DNA from: Mesostigma viride
Taxonomy: Eukaryota > Streptophyta > Mesostigmatophyceae > Mesostigmatales > Mesostigmataceae
Assembly (NCBI GenBank): GCA_009746045.1
Contig: RPFO01000082.1
Coordinates: forward strand, 1,624,276-1,688,275
Reading direction: 5' to 3'
DNA length: 64,000 nucleotides
Numbering within the stretch: position 1 is the first letter of the stretch; the number at the start of each line of letters is the position of its first letter. This document shows, one piece after another, positions 52,601 through 63,221 of this stretch. The position numbers were made by a program, and so were the translations under genes. The notes below the pieces were generated by a model. The model did no database searches. It was not told the origin of the DNA and saw nothing but the letters and a program-made list of their open reading frames with translations.

Positions 52601-55600
52601 GCCAGCCAGGATGTGCTCATGTACATGCCATCGAATTTTCCCCCCGCGTGGGCGGGCATCCCCCCGCCGTTCCTGGATGGTTTCTTCCGCGACAACGTCT
52701 CGTTCCCGCCGGAGTTCTGGGACTACCCTGTCAGGGGGGCCTGGAGAATGGCACGGGCGTGTGGTCCAGGTTCCATGATGGCTGGCGGTCATTGCCGCCC
52801 GCAGCCAGAAAGCTGATGGACCACGGGGGCGACCACGAGGTTCCCACGGCAGGCAGGGATGATAAGCCTGTCTCCGCCCCCACGGTTACCATCAGGCCCG
52901 CCCCTGGGGTGACATCCACCCCTGCCCTCTATGTGAGCGCGCTGCAAGCCCTCCTGCGTCCGGCGGCTGCCAGCAAGCCCCCACCCTACAGCACCGTGGT
53001 CGTCGCGCCGATTGTTTCTGATGGCATTCCCCTTGCGCTGCAGGTGCTGCACGCAGTGACGCCGGCGGGCAGCCCGGCGGCCATGCAGCTTATCAGTGCC
53101 AAGTGCACGTCATCAGACTACCAGGCACTTGTGTACCCAGACAGCCTGGCGGGGGGAAGGCTGCACATGGGGTGCCTGGACTGGCAGGTAAGAATTTACT
53201 GTAGTAGTGGCCGAAAAAAATTACAAGACTTCTTTGTGAACGCACCCTCGTAGGGCTTTTATGCGTGGCTTCATCTGGGATCTGTCCATGCTTAGCCCTA
53301 AGCCCGCCCCTCCATTCCCCCCCACTCCCCTGGCCAGTCCGCAGGCAATGGGTCGAGGTCTAAGCTGCCCTTCACATTTTGACGTGGCCGTAGCTTACTC
53401 ACTCTTGTCTAGCTTGTCCCCTCCCATGCACGGACTTCCGCCCTCCACGCAGTCACCTGACAGTGCCTTCCTTCGCGCTGCCACTGTCCACATGGACTGT
53501 TGACATCCTCCGCCCCCACCACATATTGTCATCGCCCCCCTCCCCACTGCAGGTCCAGCTGGTCACCTATGGGGCGTACATGCTGAGCGTACTGCACGCG
53601 CGCACGATGGGCGAGCGGCTACTGCAGGGGGAGCTCCCGACGGGGGTGCTGGTGAGCAGGGCCTCGGCACAGCAGCGGCGCGCCGACTGCCTCCTGTACC
53701 GACGCGACCGCACGGAACAACTCTCGCTGGCCTCCTTCCCCATTTGTGACTACACGGCCGGGTGCGGCGCCAACGTGAGCACGCCTTGCTCAGGGAAGGG
53801 GGAGTGCCGCTTCCCGTCCGCGGAGAAGAACGCACAGTCGCAGGCCGGGCTGCTGCTGCCCTCGGTGGGCGCGTGTGTGTGTGCGAGCGGCCACGAGGGC
53901 GAGTTTTGTGAGATCCCAAAAGTCGTCCATGACAACGATCGGCTCATGCGGGTGCTGCTGGTGGTGGCGGGGCTGGTCGTGTTGGCGCTCGGGCTCATAG
54001 CCGGGTTCTTGTGGCTCCAGCGGTGCAGGCGCGCCTCGCTGGTGCACAAGCGGCGCAAGAAGATCGAGGAGAGGAAGAAGCGGCCACCCGCGCAGAACCA
54101 GCCCATGGCCGTCGTGTTCACCGATGTACGTCATCGTGGCGCTGGCGATGATGGTCAGCCTTCGGTTGTACCGATGCTGCATGGCTTGGGTTACTCATCA
54201 GTTGTGGGGATGGCGAGTGTGCGTAAACGGCTGTACGTCGCCATTCGGTTGGGTTCGATGATTGTCAGTAAATAACCGATTCATCAGCCATGTGCTTCCG
54301 TTCAGGGGGGGTGATTGTCGTTATTTCCCATCATGGACGGTTTGGCCGGTGGTGGTTGCTGCCCCGCTTGTCTCCATGGCTCGTGGCCCTTCCCTCAACC
54401 GGCACCATCCCTTGTCTTCGATCGCCTGCTGGATGTGGTTGCTATGACCGAGGACGCGCTCCCTGATGGTGTGCATGCTGAACGGGGGGTGCAGCTGAGC
54501 CGCGCCGCCATCAGCTACGTCATTGGCAGATCAGCGATGAACTACGATATTGACTCGCAAGCAAGCATGGCAGGCTTCCATGCTGGCCGAGCGAAGTCCA
54601 TCCGTGTTGTTCTTAGTTTCCCTATCTCCCCGCTCCTAATCCACCCAAAATGTTTCTGGGGATGCAACTTTTATAAACAGGCATGCAACTGGAGAAAGCA
54701 TAGGCTGGCTTGGAATACGTGCCAAGTATATGCTCACATGTCTGCGTGTGAGAGAGCAGGAGCAGGGGGGTGGGGGGTTGGGCCGGGGGGCAAGGAGGGG
54801 GGTCATAGTAATGCATGCTCAACCTCGTCTCTCCCTGGCACGCTTGCTGTTTGTCGCTTCTTGGATGCCTCTGCGCAGATGGAGGGATCCACCCCTTGCT
54901 CTCCTCTTTTCTGGTTTGACTCGTATCAACCTGTCTATGTCCTGGCATGGCCTGCCTCTGCCTCTGCGCAGATGGAGGGATCCACCCCTTGCTCTCCTCT
55001 TTTCTGGTTTGACTCGTATCAACCTGTCTATGTCCTGGCATGGCCTGCCTCTGCCTCTGCGCAGATGGAGGGATCCACCCCTTGCTCTCCTCTTTTCTGG
55101 TTTGACTCGTATCAACCTGTCTATGTCCTGGCATGGCCTGCCTCTGCCTCTGCGCAGATGGAGGGATCCACCCCTTGCTCTCCTCTTTTCTTGTTTGACT
55201 CGTATCAACCTGTCTATGTCCTGGCATGGCCTGCCTCTGCCTCTGCGCAGATGGAGGGATCCACCCCTTGCTCTCCTCTTTTCTGGTTTGACTCGTATCA
55301 ACCTGTCTATGTCCTGGCATGGCCTGCCTCTGCCTCTGCGCAGATGGAGGGATCCACCCCTTGCTCTCCTCTTTTCTTGTTTGACTCGTATCAACCTGTC
55401 TATGTCCTGGCATGGCCTGCCTCTGCCTCTGCACAGATTGAGGGATCCACCGCCCTGTGGGAGTGGGATTCAACCATCATGAGCCAGTGTGTCCAGATCC
55501 ATCACAGGGTAGGCCAGCATGAACCAGTGTGTCCAGATCCATCACAGGGTAGGCTAGCATGAACATTCCGGTTAGCTGTGGTCCTGCATGTCATGTCCAT

Positions 55601-58600
55601 GCCTGCTTTTGGGAGGTACAAGTGCTTGCTGTCCCAGCAAGCGAGCAAGGCCTGGCTGTAGAGGAGCAGGCTGCCTGCAGTGTCGTGGGCTGAGGGCTTG
55701 AAACCAAGACTGCCCACCTAGTTCTCTTCCCAAAGATCGCGGGTCAAAGCCTTAGGAGCGCATTCACCAGTAGGAACGGCAAACACCTCTGAAGCAGGGC
55801 GTATGTATTGCTGGCAACACTGCAAGCACACAGAAAAATGTGTCCGTTGTGTGCTAACTTTGAACAGGTATTGGGATCCCAGTGAGGCTGGAATGGGCAG
55901 CTGAGCTCAGCTTGAGGATGAGAGGGAGAGCCAACATGGCTGTGGTGGATTGGGTATAGTACCAGTGCCTGCATGCTTGTCATCAATGCCATGCTCGGGC
56001 CCAGCCCCATCTCGAATCAATTGCATGCACCCCAGGGTGCGTGCCCATCTCCTTACATCTAGCAAATTGCTGTCATGGAGCGCCTTGGGTGCTTGCCTCG
56101 CTGCCCGCGCCTCACATGAATTTTTTTGTAGGAGGAATTCAAAGCCGAGGACCCAAGTGTCCGGCGGCATGCTTGGGTCATAAGTGTATTGATAGGCAGG
56201 CATGCCAGTTGTCTCTGCATACCCTTTCTGTTGCCCCGACCCCCTTTCCCCCTTCCCCTGGACAGTTACCTGATACTTAGTAGCATTGCAGGCCAGCGCA
56301 GCCACCACCACCCTGGTCACTCACTCACTGATGTTGTTAGTGCTGCTACGGCATCAAGATCTGCCCCCCACCCCAGACGGGCCCCTCTGCCAGGTCGCCG
56401 CACCATGATCGCATCCCTTTGCACTCCCTCCCTGACCTGACATGAACTGGAGGTTGATTCCCAGGCTTGTTGTTTTCTCAGTCATCTGCTTGCAAGCCTG
56501 TCCATGGCTTGTGCCCTAATGCAGGTGGCATCCTTGCCCCCCCCCCATCCCCCCCACCCACACTTCCCCACGCCCCAACCCCCTGGCTTGCAGGTAATCC
56601 GCACCCTCCTACCCAAGCACTGCGGCTACGAATCCAACACGGAAGGAGACGCGTTTGAGCTCGTATTTCATGACGCCAGCGACGCACTCCTATGGGCCAT
56701 GGAGACGCAGCTCGCCCTGCTGCACCCTGAGAGCATTCTCGGCCCCACCAGGGGGGGGTCCAACCCGCCCCTCCCCTTTCGCTGGCCGGAGCAGCTGCTC
56801 ACCCACCCCCTCGCGGCACTAGTGGTGGACACCTACGGGACCACCATCTACCGCGGCCTGCGCGTGCGCATGGGCATCCACGTGGGCGTTCCCGAGAACA
56901 CCTACCAGCACCCGAACGGGCGCCAGCGGTACCTGGGCGGTGCCGTGGATATCGCAAAAGCCGTCGGCGATGCCCCTGACCAGGGCGGCCAGGTGCTCAT
57001 GTCCATGGACGCGTGGGCGTCTCTGGACACTCCTGCCCCCATGGTGGGTGGCCTTCCAATCGTCGTGTTCAACATGGGGGAGCACGAGGTGGTCAGGGAC
57101 GCGCCCCCCATCCAGCTCATGCAGGTGCTCCCCCAGTCGCTTCTGCGCCGCATCCCTTTCCGGCCGCTGCGCTCGCTCCGCCATCTGTCCCCGTCCTTCT
57201 TCGAGGCGCCCGGAAACCATTTCTTCCTCACGGACGAGTCGCCTGGCAAGCCTGTGGCCATCCTGTTCACGTTCATCGAGGCGGGGCCGAGGCACAAGGC
57301 GATCGCGGGATACTCCGCGTCCGTGCAGCTTCTGTCGCGCTTCACGCGCGAGGTTCTGTACAAGCACCACGGGTACGAGTGCGAGGAGAAGGATGGCAAC
57401 TTTTTGCTGGCGTTCGGTGGACCCCTGGATGCCGCGCTGTTCACGCAGGAGCTACAGGTGGGCGCGATGGACCTGCCGTGGCTGGACAGCCTGCTGGACC
57501 ACCCTGTGGCGACGGAGGTGCTGCGGCCGCCGTGCGCGCCCGCGAATGCCAGCATCCGGGAGGTGAACCTGCGGAGGAACGAGGGCAGCCCACGAGGCAT
57601 CGCCAAGGAGCCCGCGCTGGCTCCCAAGGACAAGTTCCTCTTCCGGTGAGCGGGTGTACATTCGGTACTGGTGAAAGCAAGGGAAGCATACGTCGCTAGT
57701 CGACAGTCTTTGAATATGTTTGAGCTATCTCGATGTTGGCTTGCTTGTCATGGCTATGGTGGATTGCCGCGCGCCCATCCACCATTGTGCTGTGCTACTG
57801 CCGCAATCCATGCAAAAAGGAACCCGTGTCCAGGGGGCAAAGGGGAGCAAGTTGTATGTTGTATGATGACTCTGCCAGCCTCCAGTTTCACTCCATAATC
57901 ATACACAGCTGTGCTGATTATGGAATCGTCTACCAAAGAGCTATACCTGAAATTAGCGCAGTCTTTTCCGTGCCCTTCCATTCCTGTTGGCACCTATCTG
58001 CCCACCTACCCCCACCCCACCCCTACCCTCCACCGTTCAACACTCCTTGGTACCGCACATCTCTCATGAGCAGAGCATGAGCGGGAATATGTGCTTCACG
58101 GCCCTGCAAATATTGGCCTGCCGAGCGTACCTAGCAGGGTGTGCCCGCGCACGGGCCTGCGCATATCAAGGGCCCTATATATGAGTAGCGTCCTGTTTGT
58201 GGGTGTGTTACTTGAAAGCACCGGCCTGCGCATATCAAGGGCCATAGATATGAATAGCGTCCTGTTCGTGGGTGTGTTACTTGAAAGCACCGACCTGCGC
58301 ATATCAAGGGCCATAGATATGAATAGCGTCCTGTTCGTGGGTGCGTTACTTGAAAGCAGGTGACTGCGCAACATGGGTACCAAGGAAGGAACCATGCATG
58401 GGCGGTTGCTTGCTTCGGATCATCCTTTTGTCCCCCCCCCCGCAGCGGCCTGCGCATCAAGTGCGGGTTCTACTGGGGCATCCCCACGATGTGCCTCCCC
58501 CACGCGAGCACCGGGCGCGCCGCCTACTTTGGTCCTCTCATGAACCGCGCGGCACGCATCGCCTCCGCTGCGGCGAGTGGCCAGACGCTCTGCAACGCTG

Positions 58601-60346
58601 AGGCTGTGGAGGCGCTGCAGGATGCGATGGAAGTCCAGGAGCCGGACCTCCTGTTCACAGCACTGGGACCTGCAACCCTCAAGGTATCCCATTCAGAGTA
58701 TCTTATCAGTATCTACCGTTTGTAGTTAATCAGGTCTTAGATAGTTAGTAACCAGCCAGTATGTAAGCGTCGCTCTCGCTTGGTTTTGCCTCCCTGGGTA
58801 GAGGCAGGCCCAGGTCTTGCTCATTGATTCCACCTTAAGGAGAAGCCATGGTGGGAATGCGCACCCGAGGTTGTGGAAGTCAGTAAGTAAGTAACTGTGC
58901 AAGTAACTATAGGTAAGAATGGCAGTGACATGCATAGTAGCTGTCACGGAGTACTATATCATGTCTTATGTAATACTGTTATATAATTGAAACCACACAA
59001 TTCTACATGGTTCCAAGAAAGTAAGGATGATGATCTAATGACATGATGCGTGTGGCACTTTTTCCTTTTCCTTATTCCCGAGTGCTGTTTTAATCGTAGT
59101 GCGTCGCCTGAGGATATTATCCATGTCGGTTAGCCAATTCTTTTGCGTTATGACAGGCCCATGTTCCCACGACAGGCTTCCTGTCTATTGGAAGAACACA
59201 CTTGTTTTCTTTCGTTAGGCGGCCTAGCTGAGGGGAACGAGAGGCAAGAGTTGCAGGATCCCCTGTGCATGTTTGTACGACGCATGGCCCCTGCTTCCAC
59301 GTGCCACCCAACCCCAGCTGCGTGGTTAATTGCACGGCGGACACTTGCGGGGCCCACCATGATCCGCTCTCTGATTCCACCGGGCGGCCCTCCGGCTGTG
59401 CAATCATGCGTTGACCCGCCGCCCTGCCCACGTGCTCGTGTGCGTGGACCCCACCCTCAATCTGCTTTCCCCAACAACACCACAACATACGTGTCCGGCC
59501 CTGACCCCTGGCCCTTACTTCCTCCTTCCGACAACGCAACAGGGCGTGTCCGCCCCCGTCCCCATCTTCCAGGTGTCTTGCTCCGCGATCCGCGCGCGCA
59601 GCTTCCCCCGCCTGCGCGCCCTGCGGACCAGCAAGAACCTCGACGCGGGCGCGGAAGGGGGTAGCCCGGGCTGGTACGCCCCTGGGCAGCATCTGCCGCT
59701 GCCCGAGGAGAACCTGCTGTGGAGTCCTGCGGAGACGAATCGGACGCTGCGGCGGCTGCCCTCGGTGGCCGGTTCCACGCCGCCGGACACCCAGTGGGAC
59801 GCCCGGAGCGAGCGGCGGGGGAGCCGCGCGAGCACGGGTTCCTCGCAGGGTAGAGCTGAGCCTAGTGGCAGCCTGCACTTTGGCTCCCAGCTCACACGTT
59901 GGGAAGCAGACCTGGCCATCCTTTTCCAGGCCGATGGCCAGACAGCCAGCGAGAAGGAGGCGTTCAAGCGAGGCACGGCGCGGCGTTCACGCGACCGCAT
60001 GAGCCTGGACTCACTAATGCTGCGGCTCGACGAAAGGCTCACCGCACTGGGCATGGTGGCTGATAAGGTGCTTCCGCTGCCGTCACGCGCGGCGCGTTCC
60101 CGACTCGGGAAAGTGTCGACCCGCGCGTCTGATGATGAGGTCTATGGCGACAGCCCGCTGGCGGCAGTGGAGGGCACTCCCTACCTGCATGCCATGTCAT
60201 TCCCAGAGGTTGGAGATGGCGGTATCCAAGGGGGTGACGTGTCGCCTGCGGGCAAAGTGGCGCACCCATTTGGTGGCAGCTCCCCACGTGCAGCGGGCAG
60301 CAACGCAGACAAAGCACCGCATTTCGAGGTCATGATCGGGCAATGA
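46634..60346 (+). CDS. Receptor-type class III nucleotide cyclase, ten exons
   Basis: Predicted to make cAMP or cGMP at the plasma membrane in response to a ligand. Exons: 46,634-46,933; 47,271-47,351; 49,429-50,127; 50,635-50,861; 52,282-53,187; 53,553-54,125; 55,437-55,508; 56,594-57,645; 58,446-58,683; 59,543-60,346. Introns are GT-AG and phases match except for one missing G in exon 5 (G6 at 52,734-52,739), giving about 1,650 residues. Domains: signal peptide (SFIVFVIALVCC) and Cys cluster; BMP-like binding domain (RVAFVQYQDY, DAIVTILYND, GVPVYIVGG); a second ectodomain region; EGF-like Cys knot; helix ~869-893 (RVLLVVAGLVVLALGLIAGF). Cyclase domain 1 (FTD|IEGSTALW, TEGDAF) lacks the Asn/Arg pair (VDIAKAV). 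Domain 2 (FTFIEAG, KDGNF) lacks the metal Asps but has MNRAARI. The last exon opens with GVSAPVPIFQV and ends in a long Ser/Arg-rich tail. Confidence 0.9.
47541..48452 (+). repeat. (GGGGT)n satellite in cyclase intron 2
   Basis: About 0.9 kb of GGGGT and GGGT units with CACT interruptions and a terminal (GGGGTCGGGT)n block. G-rich on the coding strand. Long open frames across it are composition artefacts. Confidence 0.95.
50335..50583. repeat. (GACC)n microsatellite in cyclase intron 3
   Basis: About 62 nearly perfect tetranucleotide units, with GACT variants at the right end, ending 50 bp before exon 4. Confidence 0.97.
50925..50948 (-). repeat. Short repeat L fragment in cyclase intron 4
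   Basis: GGCCTGCGCTGGTT followed by GTCTCCTTGATA is the end of repeat L that contains the insertion hot spot seen at 6,548 and 7,036; here the site is unoccupied. It lies 63 nt after the intron 4 donor. Confidence 0.7.
51355..51910 (+). repeat. (GGGC)n/(GGGT)n satellite in cyclase intron 4
   Basis: Blocks of GGGC (51,400-51,560) and GGGT (51,585-51,720), then irregular poly-G tracts to 51,910. G-rich on the coding strand, as in introns 2 of this gene and 4 of the reductase gene. Confidence 0.95.
54879..55436 (+). repeat. Six 93-bp repeats copied from the 5' edge of cyclase exon 7
   Basis: Units start at 54,879, 54,972, 55,065, 55,158, 55,251 and 55,344; the real exon 7 starts at 55,437, the next step of 93. 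Each unit begins GCGCAG|ATGGAGGGATCCACC, which copies the real junction GCACAG|ATTGAGGGATCCACC. The units have no stop codon and are in frame with exon 7, so any of the six acceptors would yield an enlarged, open exon. Confidence 0.96.
55479..55558 (+). repeat. 40-bp duplication of the cyclase exon 7 donor junction
   Basis: 55,479-55,518 (exon 7 end plus GTAGGCCAGC) is repeated at 55,519-55,558 with two differences. Both copies keep CAGG|GTAGGC, so two equivalent donors exist 40 bp apart. The first gives phase 0 into exon 8; the second would shift the frame. Confidence 0.92.
58154..58361 (+). repeat. Three 69-bp repeats resembling the 5' edge of cyclase exon 9
   Basis: Units at 58,154, 58,223 and 58,292 begin GGCCTGCGCATATCAAG; exon 9 begins CGGCCTGCGCATCAAG (58,446). 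The copies have an extra AT and no AG directly before them, so they are unlikely to act as acceptors. Confidence 0.8.
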
Positions 60347-60454
60347 ATGAAGTGCATGATGGCGCACCTCCAGTGCCCGCCATCGCAAGTGCTTGGGTGT
60401 GCGTGGGATTAAGTGGCATGTGCCGCCGGCCAGTATGCAACCATTCAATTTCGT

Positions 60455-60476
60455 GTGCGTGTGAGTGTGCGTGTGC

Positions 60477-60508
<32 letters not shown>

Positions 60509-60712
60509 GTGCGTGTGCGTGTGCGTGTGCGTGTGCGTGTGCGTGTGCGTGTGCGTGTGCGTGTGCGTGTGCGTGTGCGTGTGCGTGTGCGTGTGCGTGT
60601 GCGTGTGCGTGTGCGTGTGCGTGTGCGTGTGCGTGTGCGTGTGCGTGTGCGTGTGCGTGTGCGTGTGCGTGTGCGTGTGCGTGTGCGTGTGCGTGTGCGT
60701 GTGCGTGTGTGT
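60455..60712. repeat. (GTGTGC)n microsatellite after the cyclase gene
   Basis: About 42 hexanucleotide units starting 110 bp after the stop codon, probably in the 3' UTR. Confidence 0.96.
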
Positions 60713-61717
60713 ATAATTTTTTTTTCTGGTTAGTAATTTTTTTGTGAAGCGTTGAATTGATTTGATCGAACGATGCCTGGGCTGATTGTTTGCCCTGGCA
60801 TATTGGTGCTTCCTGGCAGCTTCTGGCCCGATGACAGGTCCGAGAAATGCCAGGTTTACGAATTGTTGAGAATACCGCATTGTTTAAGTTTTGGGGGAGA
60901 TGAGCTTGACATTCAAGCAACTTTAAACCCACTGTATACTGTAAATACTAGTGCTGCATACCGGCTACAAACTGTACAGTGTTTTTATCAAGGTCGGCAT
61001 CATTCATTTTTCTTTCTATTTATTCGTTGCGGTGCTAACTTGGCTTGCCCAGTTATCAGGTTTTACTTTCTTAGCTGTGTGTACATACAGTATTGCTGTT
61101 GTCCTCCTCGTCTGCCATTACAGTATGCAGAGGACAGCGCGGACTAGGATGTCTCCATCTAGTACTAAGGGTTTGGGGCATGCTGCAGATGATCGTATTT
61201 GTCTGTTTGCTTATAACTTTTTTGTAATTATTTTCCTAATGAGATTACCATATTACTTCGTGGCATGCCTCTGCACACATGGCACGCAAGTACTCACTTA
61301 CTTGATCGGCTGGCTGGATACCCTTTATTATGACCCTTCATAGAACTGCGCCTTCAGGCCTGATCAAGCTCGTGCGATATATTGGTCCGGTGGTGGTGTA
61401 CATAAGAGATGGCTGATGACGATCTGCACGGTCTTCTAGCTGGCTGAGGGCGTCGATCACTGGTGCAACTATACTGCCGAGTTAGTTTTTGCTAACATGT
61501 GATTGAATCGAGCAAGGGTTGAATATTTAACAACCCTTGATTTGATGTGCATGTGACTTATTTGACTATTACGTAATAAGTAAGTAAGTAAACGTACTTG
61601 TGTGCATGTCATGCACATGGGCATGCCACAGAGTAATAATAATGCTAATGTCGTTAGAAAAATAATTACACAAAAGTTGCAAATATTGTCTGCATCATGC
61701 CCCAACCAAAGAGTCAC
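60713..61717. other. Intergenic, no gene recognised
   Basis: AT-rich sequence with short open frames lacking coding character. Confidence 0.5.
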
Positions 61718-62010
61718 TAATTAATAAATTAATTAATTATTTATTTAATAAATCAAGTAATTGATTAATTGGTGACGTTGCCGTCGAGTCGTTGCTCCAA
61801 CTCCTGCGTCAGTGTCCAGGTCTCGGCGCCGTAGGTCAGGATCGTCAGAATGACGACCTTGAAGAGGTCACGCTTGACGATCCGGGGTAGGGCGGGGTTG
61901 CTCCACCAGCGGCGGTGGTCATGGAGTTGCGCCCACGCCATGCCGATCCGTGTCGTCAGGTCGTCCTCGCAGTCGGGAAGCCAACTGCCGAGCAGCTTGA
62001 AGCAGCCTGA
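61718..62010 (-). pseudogene. RT C-terminal remnant of another LINE lineage with TTAA tail
   Basis: An AATTA/TTAA tract at 61,718-61,772 is followed on the - strand by an open stretch (62,008-61,775). It reads FKLLGSWLPDCEDDLTTRIG, then KRDLFKVVILTILTYGAETW and LEQRLDGNV. This matches the LINE A segment KLLGSWLPDTADDVDTRIGL at moderate identity, so it is a related but distinct family. It lacks YADD and the end of ORF2; the tail directly abuts coding sequence, so the 3' end is recombined. Confidence 0.72.
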
Positions 62011-62604
62011 AGTAGGGTAGTTGACCTGAGTCGGTGTCGTCTAAGATCGGGGCGGAGTGTGGGTGGGGGCCCTGCACAACGGTACGAGCCGCGCCAAAAT
62101 CTGCCCTCGTAAGCGGTACCCGAAAAGTGGCGCCAAATGCGATTTTTGGTGTGCGCGTGCACGAAAGTGACCGAATTCCGGGCGACAGGCATGGCGGTCT
62201 GGCAGGCGATGCTGAGCGTCTATAAAGGCACTATCAAGGCTGAAATTTTACGATTATCCTCCTAAGGTGTTATTCGATCCACCACTGTTTTTTTTTCGCC
62301 ATAAAATTTGCGGAATCGAACAGCATGTTGCGTCATTCATAGGTGGGTGCCTGAATGGTCGCAGATTTTCTCTCGACCCCACCTGACCGCAGCAAAAAAA
62401 TTTCCCGATGAAGTGCGCCCTAAGATCGGGGTTTCCATCATAAACGATGCATTTTTTAATTCTAAAGACTTTGACCGAACGACTTTCTTCATTACCGCTG
62501 CAATTTTTTTTTCCTGAGCTACCGCATATTTCCGACCAATTTCAAGGCTGCGTCAGGCTTGGCAGACCCATACTTCGTATATATCTGCGTTTGCCCCGAA
62601 CGTC

Positions 62605-62820
62605 ATGTTTAATGCAGGCTTTGTGGACTCTAAAGACGCCCACGATGTTGGGGCTTTTATCAGCCTCTGGACATGCACAAACTGCGGTCAGCAGGTGAAT
62701 GCCGGAACGAGTTTCTGCGGCGGGGTGTGCGAAACAGACATCAAGCGCACGGCAGACATGGATACCTCCGAGCGGTATGTTCCCTTATTCAAATCTACGG
62801 GCCAATTCACTCCTTGTTGA
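62605..62820 (+). CDS. Hypothetical 71-residue zinc-ribbon-like protein
   Basis: ATG 62,605 to stop 62,820. It contains CTNCGQQVNAGTSFCGGVC, a CxxC...CxxxC arrangement that could bind zinc. No family recognised. It could be an exon, because coding-like text continues in another frame at 62,840-63,060 (MNMLPVPHLRSFSFGHLLIL, DVKEFFTRILGRVHDGLRAR). Confidence 0.35.
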   Translation: MFNAGFVDSKDAHDVGAFISLWTCTNCGQQVNAGTSFCGGVCETDIKRTADMDTSERYVPLFKSTGQFTPC

Positions 62821-63221
62821 ATCCCTGACCTTGTCACGGATGAATATGTTACCAGTTCCCCATCTCCGGAGTTTCTCTTTTGGTCATCTTCTTATCTTAC
62901 GGGAGGTGCGTCATGAATCGTATAGCGAGCTACGGTTTCATGGCGAGCCTTTTCTTCACATCAGCGACGTACAGGTTACCTTAGAGGCTAGGGATGTCAA
63001 GGAATTCTTCACACGGATATTAGGGAGGGTGCATGACGGATTGCGGGCAAGATATTACGGGCTGGCTGGCAGCCTTGCAGCGCTATTGCCGCCGATGGCA
63101 ATGATTTGCAGGCAGGGCTATGGATCACAAAGCTGTTGCTTTGCTCTAGTTGTACATGCTGCAATTTATTGGCATTGTGCTCACGGCAAGTAATGTTGCA
63201 TGACATGGTTGACCACGAAGA

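Noticed and set aside
54435-54560. Alternative cyclase exon 7 (EDALPDGVHAERGVQLSRAA)
   Set aside because: Only loosely cyclase-like; the exon at 55,437-55,508 (IEGSTALWEW...) has the canonical motif, correct phase and good splice sites.
54879-55436. CRISPR array
   Set aside because: Units are contiguous 93-bp repeats without spacers, in a eukaryotic intron.
54315-55562. A separate 415-codon repeat protein
   Set aside because: The frame is open only because the 93-bp repeat is stop-free; it merges into exon 7 of the cyclase, which explains the reading frame.
60343-60932. His/Thr, Ala/His and Cys/Ala repeat proteins
   Set aside because: Translations of the GTGTGC microsatellite.
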